A stretch of 64,000 bases of DNA, taken from assembly GCA_026129685.1 (NCBI GenBank), contig JAHCHO010000007.1, positions 62,001-126,000 on the forward strand. The letters are read 5' to 3'. Numbering within the stretch: position 1 is the stretch's first letter; the number at the start of each line of letters is the position of its first letter. Positions 43,077-52,654 of this stretch are shown here, in pieces. The position numbers were made by a program, and so were the translations under genes. This stretch comes from Fimbriimonadaceae bacterium (GTDB taxonomy: Bacteria; Armatimonadota; Fimbriimonadia; Fimbriimonadales; Fimbriimonadaceae). Under the pieces are notes generated by a model, which ran no database searches, was not told the DNA's origin, and was given only the letters and a program-made list of their open reading frames with translations.

Positions 43077-44272
43077 GCGATGACGCGCTTGGCCTCGACG
43101 AAAAGCCGCCACTGCACGAGCGCGCGCGTCCGGTTCAGGTCGGGCGGATCGGTCAGACCAAGGCGGTAGTAGGTGTCGCCCCGCAGGTAATCGGCAAGGA
43201 ACCGGACGCACTGCTCCAGTATCTGCGCAAGAGCGGCTCTCGGCATGGCGGCAACCTCGAGTTCCGGCAGTTCGGGACTTGATGAGAGGAATCCTTCGAG
43301 GAGCCCGTCGTACGCTTCCCGGTCAAACCTTATCTTGCGCAAGTCGGACTCCTTCTCCCCCGCCGGATTTGCGAGCGAACGGACGGCGTCACCCCAGTCG
43401 GCCAGCCAGTTGAGGGGCATCACGGTATCGAGGTCGACCGCCGCCTTGATCCGACCTGTGCCCGTGTCGAAGAGGAAGTTCTCGAGTTTCGGGTCGCCGT
43501 GAATCGGAGTTGGGCGCAGCGTGCCTTGGTCGAGGCCAATGCGAATCGTGAGGGCGAGGGGTTCGTCGGACAAGACGTCCTCGATCGCCTTCGCGATCGC
43601 CGGGTCCCGCCGTCGTCGCCGCGTTTCCTCGAGTGGGCACCCCAAGAGGTACAGGGAACCGGTCGCGGCGCGCAGTTCCTCGGCAATGGGGACGCGGTGC
43701 GCACGGGCTTCCTCTTCCGTCACGGATTCGGCGAGAACGGACCGTAGTTGGGCGAAGTAACCGACCCCGTCCCGATAGCCCGGGAGCGAGGGGCGCATCG
43801 TCGAGACGTCGGCGAACCGACCCATCGAGGCGAACAGCGCGATGGCTCGGCCGACGTCGCGAACGGACTCCCTGCGCCGATCCTCGGGAACGGCCAAAAG
43901 GTGCTTGTAGGCGACGGCGTCGGGGACGCGGGTCATCAGTCGCCAAGCCCTACCGTCGTCGTCGCGGTGAAGCAGGCCACCGGTCCAGGTCGGTACGAAC
44001 TCGAAGCGCGTCCATGGCGCGTCGCGGGGGGCGAGTCCGGCCCGAATCGCCGCGTCCTGCGCTTTCAACCATAGGACCGCCCCCGCCATCACCCGGTCAG
44101 GGTAGGGGAAGACGTCGGTGTTGAGGCGTTGGAGGATGAACTCACCGGACTCGCCACGCCACCGTCCGACGACGTCGAAGGCGTCGGTGTTGATGTTCCC
44201 GAGGTCGCGCATCGGGCGAACGTCCCCGACGAAGTCGAGGGCAAAAGCTTCAAGCAGGGAGCGTGGTGTCAT
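43073..44272 (-). CDS. APH-family sugar kinase, NahK-like
   Basis: A 399-residue phosphotransferase. The catalytic loop is PIHGDPKLENFLFD (Asp in HGDxxxxN), the metal motif is VDLDTVMPLNWLADWGD (VDLDT as in N-acetylhexosamine 1-kinases) and the N-terminal lobe contains NINTDAFDV and FILQRLN. NahK-type enzymes phosphorylate GlcNAc or GalNAc at C1. Aminoglycoside or choline kinases are less likely given the TVMP motif. It may act with the GH20-like enzyme at 59890. It lies upstream of infA on the same strand. Confidence 0.78.
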   Translation of the reverse strand: MTPRSLLEAFALDFVGDVRPMRDLGNINTDAFDVVGRWRGESGEFILQRLNTDVFPYPDRVMAGAVLWLKAQDAAIRAGLAPRDAPWTRFEFVPTWTGGLLHRDDDGRAWRLMTRVPDAVAYKHLLAVPEDRRRESVRDVGRAIALFASMGRFADVSTMRPSLPGYRDGVGYFAQLRSVLAESVTEEEARAHRVPIAEELRAATGSLYLLGCPLEETRRRRRDPAIAKAIEDVLSDEPLALTIRIGLDQGTLRPTPIHGDPKLENFLFDTGTGRIKAAVDLDTVMPLNWLADWGDAVRSLANPAGEKESDLRKIRFDREAYDGLLEGFLSSSPELPELEVAAMPRAALAQILEQCVRFLADYLRGDTYYRLGLTDPPDLNRTRALVQWRLFVEAKRVIA

Positions 44273-44336
44273 CCGGGTCCGCGCATCAAGAAAGGCGGGG
44301 CCTCAACCCGGACCGCATGGCGTCGGGATGACGGGC

Positions 44337-44600
44337 CTATTTGTAGCGGTACACGATCCGACCACGGGTGAGATCGTAGGGGGAGAGCTCGACCTTCACA
44401 CGGTCGCCGGGCAGAATGCGGATGTAGTGCATGCGCATCTTGCCGCTGACATGGGCGAGCATCTCGTGCTCCATGCCGTCGAGCGATACGCGGAAGCGGG
44501 CGTTGGGAAGATTCTCGAGGACGGTGCCCTCGACTTCGATGCCTTTCTCGCTGTCTTCTCTCGGCTCGTGCCGATCTCTATTGAATCTTCTTCGGGCCAT
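44337..44600 (-). CDS. infA: Translation initiation factor IF-1
   Basis: An 87-residue OB-fold factor that occupies the A site during initiation. The core [56 protein letters not shown] is near-canonical. About 15 extra N-terminal residues rich in Arg ([16 protein letters not shown]) are present, since the usual length is 72. GGAG lies about 6 bp upstream of the ATG. Confidence 0.97.
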   Translation of the reverse strand: MARRRFNRDRHEPREDSEKGIEVEGTVLENLPNARFRVSLDGMEHEMLAHVSGKMRMHYIRILPGDRVKVELSPYDLTRGRIVYRYK

Positions 44601-44672
44601 TCATTCTCCAGACGGGATTGCGCCCATAGTTTACTTGGGTCGCCCGGACGGGTGCCGCCCACCTTTCGCCGG

Positions 44673-45566
44673 CTACTTGATGCTGCCGATCATGACGCCC
44701 CGCGTGAAGTACCGCTGGGTGAAGAGAAAGGCGATCAGCAGAGGGGCCATCACGATCACCGCCGCCGTCATCTGCAACGGCCAGTTCGTCGCGCCGTAGC
44801 TGTTGCGGAACACCGACAGGCCCACTTCGAGCGTCCTCATTTCCATCGAATTGGTGGCGAGAAGGGGCCAGAAGAAGTCGGTCCAGACGGCGAAGAACGA
44901 GAACGCGCCCGCCGTCGCGAGGGCGGCTTTGCTCAGGGGCAGCATGACCCGCCAATAGATGCGCAGGTCGCCCGCGCCGTCGATCCGGGCGGCTTCCTCC
45001 AGCTCCTTCGGGATCGAGGCGAAGAACTGGCGGAACAGGAACACGTTGAACGCGCTCGATAGTCCGGGGACGATGAGGGCCGCGTAAGTGTTCAGCCAGC
45101 CGAAAGACCGGACGATGAGATACACCGGAATCTGGGTGACCGGTCCGGCGAACATCATGCTGAGCAGGAACAGCACGAAGATGGGGTCGCGCCCCTTGAA
45201 CTCAAGCCTCGCGAACGCGTAGGCGGCGAGCGAACTCACGAGCAACTGGCCCGTGACCACCACCAGCGTCACGAAAACCGAGTTCAGGAAGAAGCGGAAG
45301 ACCGGGATGTCCGGCATGAAGAGGACGAATCGGTAGTTGTCCCAGTGCCAGACATTCGGCACGACCTCGGGAAGCACCCAAGCGTACTCGCGCCCGAGAA
45401 ACCCGAACGTCCCCCGCTGCGTCCACACGTTCATGGAAGGGATGGGGCTCTTGCTCTCGTGGAGCGAGACGAACAGCATCCACACGAACGGGGCCATCAG
45501 GAAGACCGCCAGCAGGATCAGCCCCGTGTAAGTGGCGGCGTTCTTGATAGTGCGGGTGGCTTTCAA
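44673..45566 (-). CDS. Sugar ABC transporter permease, MalG type
   Basis: A 297-residue inner-membrane permease with six helices. The EAA loop EEAARIDGAGDLRIYWRVMLPLSK (about 200-224, cut here to its key residues EAARIDGAG) couples to the ATPase. The start MKATRTIKNAATYTG begins helix 1, and the end is YFTRGVMIGSIK. It is downstream of the MalF-like partner with a 33-bp gap. Together with the binding lipoprotein it imports a carbohydrate; the ATPase is not encoded here. Confidence 0.94.
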   Translation of the reverse strand: MKATRTIKNAATYTGLILLAVFLMAPFVWMLFVSLHESKSPIPSMNVWTQRGTFGFLGREYAWVLPEVVPNVWHWDNYRFVLFMPDIPVFRFFLNSVFVTLVVVTGQLLVSSLAAYAFARLEFKGRDPIFVLFLLSMMFAGPVTQIPVYLIVRSFGWLNTYAALIVPGLSSAFNVFLFRQFFASIPKELEEAARIDGAGDLRIYWRVMLPLSKAALATAGAFSFFAVWTDFFWPLLATNSMEMRTLEVGLSVFRNSYGATNWPLQMTAAVIVMAPLLIAFLFTQRYFTRGVMIGSIK

Positions 45567-45599
45567 CGGCCCCCCTCACCGACGCCAATGCGCAGGCGC

Positions 45600-46481
45600 C
45601 TAGGACGCATCGTACTCCCGCAGTTGGTCGCGCATGGCGCGATACTGAAAATAGGCCACCCCCAGAATCGCGACGAGCAGCACGAACGATTTGGCGCTTG
45701 CCAGGCCGACGTGGAACTTCTCCCACGCCTCGCTGTAGATGTGGTAGCCGACCACGTCCGTCGTGCGGTCCGGCTCGCCCTTCGTCATCATGTAGACTGG
45801 GGTAAAGATTTGGAACGCCGAGATCGTCGAGGTCACCAGCACGAAGAACGTCGTCGGCACGAGCATCGGAAGCGTGATCTTCCAGAAGGTGCGCCACCGG
45901 GTCGAGCCGTCCAGGTCGGCCGCTTCATAGAGCGAGTTCGGGATCGCCACCAGTCCCGCGAGGAACAACACCATCCGCGGTCCCAGCCCCGTCCAGACGG
46001 ACATGAACACCAACGCCCACATCGCCCACGCGCTCTCGTTCAGGAAGTTCAGATCTCCCGGGTGTCCAAACAGCTTGAGCGTCGCGTTGATCAGCCCTTG
46101 CTCGGGAAGGTACACGTAGGTCCAGAGCATTGCGACCGCGACCCCGGAACTGATCGCCGGGATGTAGTAGAGGGTACGGAACAGGGTGACGCCCCGGATT
46201 TTTTGGTGGACGAGCAAGGCCACCAGAAGCGCGACCGCCATCCCGACGGGCACGCTCACCAAGGTGTACCGCGTCGAGTTCCACATCGCGTTCCAGAAGA
46301 ACTTGTCCTGGAAGGTCGTCAGGTAGTTCGCGAACGCGACGAACGGCTTGTCGTCCTTCAGGATGTCCCACTTGAACAGACTCAGGTAGAGCGCGTAGAC
46401 GATCGGAACCAGGGCGAAGAGGACCAAGTGCAACGTCGCGGGCGCGATAAACCAATAGCCCACGCCATGGCGACGTCTCAT
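45600..46481 (-). CDS. Sugar ABC transporter permease, MalF type
   Basis: A 293-residue permease with six helices, starting MRRRHGVGYWFIAPAT. The EAA motif is YEAADLDGSTRWRTFWKITLP. It pairs with the MalG-like permease downstream. The ATG 46481 overlaps the stop of the binding-protein gene by 4 bp (ATGA), which supports this start over the longer ORF. Confidence 0.94.
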   Translation of the reverse strand: MRRRHGVGYWFIAPATLHLVLFALVPIVYALYLSLFKWDILKDDKPFVAFANYLTTFQDKFFWNAMWNSTRYTLVSVPVGMAVALLVALLVHQKIRGVTLFRTLYYIPAISSGVAVAMLWTYVYLPEQGLINATLKLFGHPGDLNFLNESAWAMWALVFMSVWTGLGPRMVLFLAGLVAIPNSLYEAADLDGSTRWRTFWKITLPMLVPTTFFVLVTSTISAFQIFTPVYMMTKGEPDRTTDVVGYHIYSEAWEKFHVGLASAKSFVLLVAILGVAYFQYRAMRDQLREYDAS

Positions 46482-47767
46482 TGCTTCCCGAACTCCTCGT
46501 CGATCTCGGAAGCGGCGTCCTTGAGGGCCTGATCGATCGTCTTCGACCCGGTCAGCACGCTGTTCATCATGTTCTGGCCGATCGCTTCGACCGGATTGTA
46601 CGCCCCAACCTTGGCGCCCCAGGGGGGCCGGGCGGAGGGAACGATCGCCACAAAGGTCGCCTCGCGGGAGTCCTTGGCGAGTTCGTTGGCCACGTCCTTC
46701 CGCGCGGAGATGGCGAGACCGGATCGAGCGTAGCGCTCCTGAACGGTGGGCCCCGTCATGTACTTGACGAACCGCCACGCGGCCTCGGGGTGGCGGCAGT
46801 GTCGGCCGATCGCCCAGCCTGCCTCGTACATCACGGTGACCGACTTGCCCACGTTCGTCGGGAGGGAGACGACCCCGACGTCCTCCATCGCCAGCTTCGG
46901 ACGTCCCTGAGCGTCCTTCGGCGCCGAGCGGTAGCCGACCATCGCCCAGTGGCCATTGATCTCCATCGCCGCCTGGCCGTTGGTGAACAGGTCCACCCCC
47001 ATCGAGGCGGTCTGCGAAAGGTCTGGGGCGACCTTCTCCTCCTTGATCATCCGCTTGAGGAAGGCGAGGGTCTCCGCGTTCTCGGCGCGATCAAGGGTGC
47101 CCGTCGCGCGCGCGCCGTCCGGCGAAAGCACGTCGCCCCCGTTGTTCCAGAACCACATGATCCAGCCGGGCATCCAGTTGGCAAACTTGAACCCGTACTG
47201 CCCCTTCGCGGGGTCGGTCAGACGGCGCGCGGTGGTCAGGAACTCCTCAAAGGTCCACCCCTCCTTCGGGTAGGGAACGCTCTTCTCGTCGAAGAGGCGC
47301 TTGTTGAAGTACATCACCATCGGGGTGAAGTCTTTGGGAATGGCGTACAGCTTTTCACCCCTCCGCGCGATGTCCACGACGTTGGGCCAGTAGTCGTCAA
47401 GGCGGAACTCCGGGTCCTTCGCGATGAGGGGGGCGAGGTCCATCAGTACGTCGTTCTCGATGAACACCGCCGCGCTCGAGGCGTCGAGCAGACACAGGTC
47501 CGGTTCGGCCTTGGCGATCGTGTTGAGGAGCATCTTGCGGACGTACTCCTGCGACCCCGGGATGTACTCCATGCGCAGGTCGATGTCCGGGTTCTGCCGT
47601 TCGAACTCGTCCAGGATTTCCCGCTCGATCTTGGCGAATTCGTCGTCCGCCCCCGCCCCGCCCCAGGAGGCGATCCTCAGGACGGTCCGGCCGTCGCCGA
47701 CGATCTCCGCGCAACCGCAGAGTCCGATCAGCGTCGACAGGATCACGAGGCGAACGAGGGTTCTCAC
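46478..47767 (-). CDS. Sugar ABC transporter substrate-binding lipoprotein
   Basis: A 429-residue extracytoplasmic solute-binding protein of the sugar (MalE/UgpB) family. It has a lipoprotein signal with lipobox LCGC (Cys about residue 19). Features: VLRIASWGGAGADDE near the N-terminus, PKEGWTFEEFLTTARRLTDP, MEINGHWAMVGYR and MYEAGWAIGRHCRHPEAAWRFVKYM. It is the first gene of the transporter operon. The sugar is unknown. Genes for arabinose and hexosamine use elsewhere in the window are suggestive only. Confidence 0.94.
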   Translation of the reverse strand: MRTLVRLVILSTLIGLCGCAEIVGDGRTVLRIASWGGAGADDEFAKIEREILDEFERQNPDIDLRMEYIPGSQEYVRKMLLNTIAKAEPDLCLLDASSAAVFIENDVLMDLAPLIAKDPEFRLDDYWPNVVDIARRGEKLYAIPKDFTPMVMYFNKRLFDEKSVPYPKEGWTFEEFLTTARRLTDPAKGQYGFKFANWMPGWIMWFWNNGGDVLSPDGARATGTLDRAENAETLAFLKRMIKEEKVAPDLSQTASMGVDLFTNGQAAMEINGHWAMVGYRSAPKDAQGRPKLAMEDVGVVSLPTNVGKSVTVMYEAGWAIGRHCRHPEAAWRFVKYMTGPTVQERYARSGLAISARKDVANELAKDSREATFVAIVPSARPPWGAKVGAYNPVEAIGQNMMNSVLTGSKTIDQALKDAASEIDEEFGKQ

Positions 47768-47834
47768 GCCATCCGGGTTCTACCTGTTTTGGGCTCGCGG
47801 TCATCGAACCGTGCCCACCATGACAGGGCGGCGC

Positions 47835-47858
47835 TGTCATCCTGAGGAACGAAGGATC
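47835..47858. repeat. Single copy of a TGTCATCCTGAG...GAAGGATC-type intergenic element
   Basis: The string resembles a short dispersed element (TGTCATCCTGAG, then GAAGGATC) found in intergenic DNA of many bacteria. It lies in the 239-bp gap between the sugar-binding lipoprotein and the dockerin-like gene. Only one copy is visible here, so this is recognition by resemblance. Confidence 0.4.
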
Positions 47859-48006
47859 CCGGTCGAAACGATGCTGGCCGGACGGGCGCCTCCTTCGCCT
47901 TGGGACCAAAGACGCATCGGTCGCGAAGGTGCGGGTTGGCGTTCGCCGAGACGTGTCGTAAGATGAAGGCGCCGACCCGCCCACGGATTGGCAAGGAGGC
48001 ACGCTC

Positions 48007-49239
48007 ATGTTCCTTAGCGTCATGGCCTCGGCGTTCGCCCTGTCCCTCGCGGGGGGGGGGGGACCGCTGACCGGTTCGTACTCGATCGCCTACCTCGGCG
48101 GATCGGGCTCGATCACCGCCCGCATGGACCGGTTCGTCGGGGAGACCCAGACGACGAAGACGAATGAGCCCTGGTTCGACAGCCCCTACTGGTCGGTCTC
48201 GACCCCGCAGGGCAAGATCGTCTCGTACAAGGTGAAGGAGGAGCACACCCGAAAGTGGAACCAGCCGGGCACTCTGGAGACGCAGATGTGCGCGACGTTC
48301 CAGTCGAGTCCAGGAATCGCCTTCGCCTTCCGTTCTTGGATTACGGCCAGTGGAGGCGAGCCGCCGGAGAACGGCCTCATCGTCCGACTTAACTACACGC
48401 CATACCTTCAGGCCCACATCCTCTCCCAGGACATCGAGGCGCAGGGCGTCGCCAGCGCCCGCGTCTCGACAGGAAAGAAGCCCGACGTCTTCTCCGGTAA
48501 CGTCTCGCGCCCGCCCGCCGGTCAGGATGAGGGAGGTAGCTTCGAGGACACTCTGCCCACGAGTCAGTTCCCTTCGTTCTCGGTCCCGTATCCGGTCCCT
48601 AACGGCGAGTGGGAGCAAGCGGGTTCGAACTACACGAAGGACGTGTTCCTGCCCATGATTCCCGTCCTCGCCCGGGCGAAGTACGATGTGAACAACACGG
48701 GGGGCAACTCCACCGTGCTCAACATCTTTGGTGAGGCCCAAGTGACGTTGGACTCGGCAACCTTCGAGCAAGGACCCAACAAGATAGCCGCGAGTGCCAA
48801 CGTGTTCCCACGCGAACCTGCCTTTGTCGAGGTGCGCAACACCGGCGGGTCGCTCCTCGACTCGTTCCATGTGATCCTCGACGAGTCGGGCGGCTTCACC
48901 GTGCCGATGGGATCTCTCGCGGACGGAACGTACCGCATCTACCTGTCCTCCATCGGGACGTTGCGCAAGCGCACCGACGTCGTCTACACCTCCGCCGGGG
49001 TGACCGGCGTCTCGATCACCCTCGTCCGGGGCGATCTGGACGGGGACAACGACGTGGACGGCGACGATCTCGAGACGATCACGGCTTGGGACGGTAAGAC
49101 GAGTTCGTCGCCCGGCTGGCGCACACCCAACGCGCTGGGGTACGCCCCTTATGACGCGGACCTCGATCGCGACGGCGATGTGGACGACGACGATTACGAC
49201 ATCGCCTACGTCAACAACGGCGTGGACGGAGACGCCTAG
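48007..49239 (+). CDS. Secreted protein with dockerin-like calcium repeats, polyG near start
   Basis: A 410-residue exported protein. The N-terminus MFLSVMASAFALSLAGGGG is a signal peptide whose Gly run is encoded by 12 consecutive Gs. The body has no recognised family. The C-terminus has two EF-hand-like loops, GDLDGDNDVDGDDLE and ADLDRDGDVDDDDYD, as in type I dockerin-like modules of this genome's other secreted proteins. It is followed after 15 bp by another such gene, so both probably share one transcript. Confidence 0.85.
   Translation: MFLSVMASAFALSLAGGGGPLTGSYSIAYLGGSGSITARMDRFVGETQTTKTNEPWFDSPYWSVSTPQGKIVSYKVKEEHTRKWNQPGTLETQMCATFQSSPGIAFAFRSWITASGGEPPENGLIVRLNYTPYLQAHILSQDIEAQGVASARVSTGKKPDVFSGNVSRPPAGQDEGGSFEDTLPTSQFPSFSVPYPVPNGEWEQAGSNYTKDVFLPMIPVLARAKYDVNNTGGNSTVLNIFGEAQVTLDSATFEQGPNKIAASANVFPREPAFVEVRNTGGSLLDSFHVILDESGGFTVPMGSLADGTYRIYLSSIGTLRKRTDVVYTSAGVTGVSITLVRGDLDGDNDVDGDDLETITAWDGKTSSSPGWRTPNALGYAPYDADLDRDGDVDDDDYDIAYVNNGVDGDA
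48051..48062 (+). repeat. Homopolymeric tract of 12 G within coding sequence
   Basis: Twelve consecutive Gs cover the end of codon 15 and codons 16-19 of the gene at 48007. They encode a Gly run at the end of the signal peptide. Tracts of this length slip during replication, and a one-base change would shift the frame right after the signal peptide. Confidence 0.9.
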
Positions 49240-49254
49240 GCCGGAGGAACCACC

Positions 49255-49980
49255 ATGATTGCCGCCTTCTTACTCGCCACGAGCGCGCTCGCTCAATCTC
49301 AATCCGTGTCCTGGGACACCCTGATCTTTCCCGTCACGCCCCTGTTCGGCTACGACCTTCCTTTTACATCCAGCTGTCATGACGTCTCCGGTCGCCTCCT
49401 GAGTGCGCCGGACGATCCGCTAACCGCCAAACAAGACCGCCAAGGACACGATTGGCTGAAAGCGACGATCATTCGGACAAAGGAGGACGGGGACCGAGCA
49501 ATCACCCGTCTCATCCGCATCGAGACGTACCCCGCCCTCACGACGATCGTGGCCGTAAAGGGCCTTCGCCCGGGCGTCAACTACCTAACGACCCCGGTCC
49601 CGATAGTCTACGGAGACGTATTCACGGAGACTGGGCCGAACCGTAAGCACCTGCCGCCCGACGACAAGATAGACGAACGCGACGTCAAGATGGTAGACGA
49701 TCTCGTGCGAGTTGGCGGACGTAACGGGGCCAAGTACACCGATTGGCAAATAACCTACAATTCGTCGTGGATCCTGGTAGACGTGAACGGCGATCGTGCG
49801 GTAGACGAGAGGGACGTCGCCATCGTGCGCGCCAACCTCGGCAAGATGGCCCCCAAGCTGGAGCTCGTGCCGCCGTCTCGGGGCGGCCCCAAGCTCTACG
49901 GCGCGACGCAGAAGCGTCCGAATGACGAGCCATTTGGCGGTAGAGCCATAGGGAGTTTCGCCGGAGTCCGCGAGAGGTGA
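49255..49980 (+). CDS. Secreted protein with dockerin-like loops
   Basis: A 241-residue protein with a short signal peptide (MIAAFLLATSALAQ). The middle has no recognised family. Two calcium-type segments, DDKIDERDVKMVDDL and VDVNGDRAVDERDVAIV, lie near residues 135-150 and 175-195. It is 15 bp downstream of the gene at 48007, and its composition is slightly less GC-rich. It ends 3 bp before the recG stop on the other strand. Confidence 0.8.
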   Translation: MIAAFLLATSALAQSQSVSWDTLIFPVTPLFGYDLPFTSSCHDVSGRLLSAPDDPLTAKQDRQGHDWLKATIIRTKEDGDRAITRLIRIETYPALTTIVAVKGLRPGVNYLTTPVPIVYGDVFTETGPNRKHLPPDDKIDERDVKMVDDLVRVGGRNGAKYTDWQITYNSSWILVDVNGDRAVDERDVAIVRANLGKMAPKLELVPPSRGGPKLYGATQKRPNDEPFGGRAIGSFAGVRER

Positions 49981-49983
49981 CCC

Positions 49984-52170
49984 CTAGGATATCGGGATGT
50001 TCGCCATGATCCCCCGGCGCGCCGTCACCTTGGGAAGCATCCGGGCGTGCTCGGGGCGGGAGAGGGCGGGGTCGTCGCTCACGAGGCGGATCGCCGCTTG
50101 GCGCGCCACTTCGAGCATCTCGCCGTCGGTCGTCAGGTCGGCGATCTTGAAGTCGAGGTTTCCGCTCTGCTTCGTCCCCGCCAGTTCGCCCGGACCGCGC
50201 AGCTGAAGGTCCTCCTCCGCGATCCGAAAGCCGTCGGTGGTCTCCGTCATCACTTGCATGCGCACCCGGGCGTCGTCGGTCGTCGCGTCCGCGATCAGCA
50301 CGCAGTAGCTCTGGGCGTCGCCCCGGCCCACCCGCCCCCGCAGCTGGTGCAGTTGGGCGAGGCCGAACCGGTTCGCGTCCTCGATCACCATCACCGTCGC
50401 GTTCGGCACGTCCACCCCGACCTCGATGACCGTCGTGCTGACGAGCACGTCCAGATCGCCCCGCCGGAACGTTTCCATCGCCTCCTCCTTCTCCTTTGTC
50501 TTCATCTGGCCATGCAACAGCCCCACCCGCAGGTCCGGGTAGACGAGCTTGCCCAGCCGGTAGTAGAGGTCCTCGGCGGCTTGGACGGTCAGCTTTTCCG
50601 ACTCGCCGACGAGCGGGCACACGAAGTACGCCTGCCGCCCGTTCTCGATCAACTTGCGAACCGCGTCGTACACCTCCGCCCGCTCATGGGGCGGCCGCCA
50701 ATGAGTCTTGATCGGCTTGCGGCCGGGGGGCATCTCCCGGATGATGGAAAGGTCGAGGTCCCCGTACAGCGTCATCGTCAACGTGCGCGGGATCGGCGTC
50801 GCGGTCATGACGAGCGTGTCCGGGTTGCCCAGCCCCTTCTCCCTTAGGGCGGCGCGCTGGAGAACGCCGAACCGATGCTGTTCGTCCACGATCACCAAGC
50901 CCAGCTTCGCGAATCCGACGCCTTCTTGAATCAGGGCATGGGTGCCGACGGCGATCCGGGCCTCCCCGGAGGCGGTCCGATCCCGTTGCTTCCGCTTCAG
51001 CGCCGCCGTCTGTTTGCCGACCAGGAGCGCCACCTCGATCCCGAGCGGATCGAACAGCCGCCGCAGATTGGTCGCGTGCTGTTCGGCGAGAATCTCGGTC
51101 GGGGCCATCATCGCCGCCTGATACCCGCACCGAACCGCCGCGAGCATCGCACACGCGGCGACCGCCGTCTTGCCCGAGCCCACGTCTCCCTGGACGAGCC
51201 GGTTCATCGGGTGCGGGCTCTCCATATCCCGCCAGACTTCGCCGATCACCCGCCGTTGGTCGCCCGTCAGGGTGAAGGGCAACATACGGTGCACCTCCGC
51301 CCAAAGCGGCCCTTCGTCGTCCGCCGTCGTCTCTACGGGCGCGTCCTCGTCCTCGAACAGCGTTCCCGAGGTGCCGTGGGTGTGGGTCAGGGACGAAATG
51401 GGGAAGGCGATGCCGATCTCCTGGTGCGTCTCCGCCCGCCGCATCGCCAGGGCCAGTTGAAGGTAAAGGAACTCCTCGAACACCAGGCGTCGCCGCGCCT
51501 TGTCCCAGTGGGTCTCGCTCTCCGGACGGTGAATATTCCGAAGCGCCCAGGCGAGCGGCGGGAGGCGGGCCAGCTCGAAAACCTCGCGCGGGAGGGGGTC
51601 CACGACATACTTCAGGTACTGCTCGACCGCGCTCTGGGCGGCCCGCCGCACCAGCTTTTGCGGCACGCCTTCGCTGAGCGGGTACACGGGAATGAGCCGC
51701 GCGAACTCCTCCGCGTCTTCGCCCTCCTCGATCGTCTCCCATTCCGGCGAGTGAATCTCGAACCCCCAGTTCGCCTGCTTGACGTGGCCATAGGCGACGA
51801 CTTCGCCCTCGACTCTCGCGAGCTTCTGGCGCATCCACGGTTGGTTGAACCAGAGGAGGGTCACGCTCCCGCTCGAGTCCCAAAGCTGGGCGGTCACGAT
51901 GGACATTCCGCCGCGCGTCGGGCGCGCCCCGACCTCGCCAAGTCGACCTCGAACGGTGGCGTGGGTACCGGGTTGAAGCAGGGCGATCGGCGGTAGATGA
52001 CGCCGGTCCTCGTGGCGGCGGGGCAGATAGTAGAGGACGTCGCCCACCGTGAGCAACCCCAACTTCGCGAGCACCCCGGCGGACCGGGGACCCACCCCCT
52101 TGAGGAACTGCACTTCGGTTTCGAGCGAGGGAGGTTGCCGGGTGCCGGTCGCCGAGGGATCGTTCGCCAT
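49984..52170 (-). CDS. recG: ATP-dependent DNA helicase RecG
   Basis: A 728-residue helicase that remodels stalled replication forks. It has an N-terminal wedge/OB domain (about 15-230: VQFLKGVGPRSAGVLAKLG), helicase motif I GDVGSGKT (about 330), the DEQHRFG motif II, TATPIPRT (motif III) and VGVDVPNATVMVIEDANRFG (the late motifs), with the C-terminal LQLRGPGELAGTKQSG. The ATG 52170 is chosen. It is divergent from the atp cluster, with 25 bp between the starts. Confidence 0.96.
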   Translation of the reverse strand: MANDPSATGTRQPPSLETEVQFLKGVGPRSAGVLAKLGLLTVGDVLYYLPRRHEDRRHLPPIALLQPGTHATVRGRLGEVGARPTRGGMSIVTAQLWDSSGSVTLLWFNQPWMRQKLARVEGEVVAYGHVKQANWGFEIHSPEWETIEEGEDAEEFARLIPVYPLSEGVPQKLVRRAAQSAVEQYLKYVVDPLPREVFELARLPPLAWALRNIHRPESETHWDKARRRLVFEEFLYLQLALAMRRAETHQEIGIAFPISSLTHTHGTSGTLFEDEDAPVETTADDEGPLWAEVHRMLPFTLTGDQRRVIGEVWRDMESPHPMNRLVQGDVGSGKTAVAACAMLAAVRCGYQAAMMAPTEILAEQHATNLRRLFDPLGIEVALLVGKQTAALKRKQRDRTASGEARIAVGTHALIQEGVGFAKLGLVIVDEQHRFGVLQRAALREKGLGNPDTLVMTATPIPRTLTMTLYGDLDLSIIREMPPGRKPIKTHWRPPHERAEVYDAVRKLIENGRQAYFVCPLVGESEKLTVQAAEDLYYRLGKLVYPDLRVGLLHGQMKTKEKEEAMETFRRGDLDVLVSTTVIEVGVDVPNATVMVIEDANRFGLAQLHQLRGRVGRGDAQSYCVLIADATTDDARVRMQVMTETTDGFRIAEEDLQLRGPGELAGTKQSGNLDFKIADLTTDGEMLEVARQAAIRLVSDDPALSRPEHARMLPKVTARRGIMANIPIS

Positions 52171-52195
52171 CTTGAATAAGGGTACGTTTCCCAGT

Positions 52196-52654
52196 ATGCC
52201 GGACGAATCGCGTCGGAACCAAGAACCGGATCAGCCGCCTCCCTCGGGCGCGACCGACAACGACGCGTTCGACGCCGCCGTCCGCTCCATGGAGCACCAG
52301 AAGGAGGCGGTGGGCTCCCATATGCCGGAGAACCCCGACTACGAAGCGGAGATGGAGGAGCGTCTGCGCCGATTCGAACACCGGGTCAAGAAGGCCAAAT
52401 CAAACGAGGCGGGCCGGGCCCTCCGCACCGAGGAGGCGACCAAACCGGACGTGGAGTCAAGCCGCCAACTCGGGGTCGGACTTTCCATCGCCTACGCCAT
52501 CATCGGGATGCCGGTCGTGGGGTACGGCCTGGGTTACGTGCTCGACAAGGGCAACGAGGTCAAGGTTTGGACGAGCTGGACCGCCCTTGGGGGGTGCGTC
52601 CTCGGGCTGGTGTACGCGGTGTTCGTGCTGAACCGCGAGAGCAAGCGCCGGTGA
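52196..52654 (+). CDS. AtpZ-like ATP synthase accessory protein
   Basis: A 152-residue protein of the ATPase_gene1 family. Residues 1-95 form a charged, helical N-terminal extension that is rare in AtpZ (usual length about 90). Two membrane helices follow (LGVGLSIAYAIIGMPVVGYGL and TSWTALGGCVLGLVYAVFVL) with the family's GYxLD segment. The start is ATG 52196. It overlaps the next gene by 4 bp (GTGA) and sits at the head of the atp cluster. AtpZ/AtpI proteins aid Mg2+ or c-ring assembly. Confidence 0.82.
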   Translation: MPDESRRNQEPDQPPPSGATDNDAFDAAVRSMEHQKEAVGSHMPENPDYEAEMEERLRRFEHRVKKAKSNEAGRALRTEEATKPDVESSRQLGVGLSIAYAIIGMPVVGYGLGYVLDKGNEVKVWTSWTALGGCVLGLVYAVFVLNRESKRR

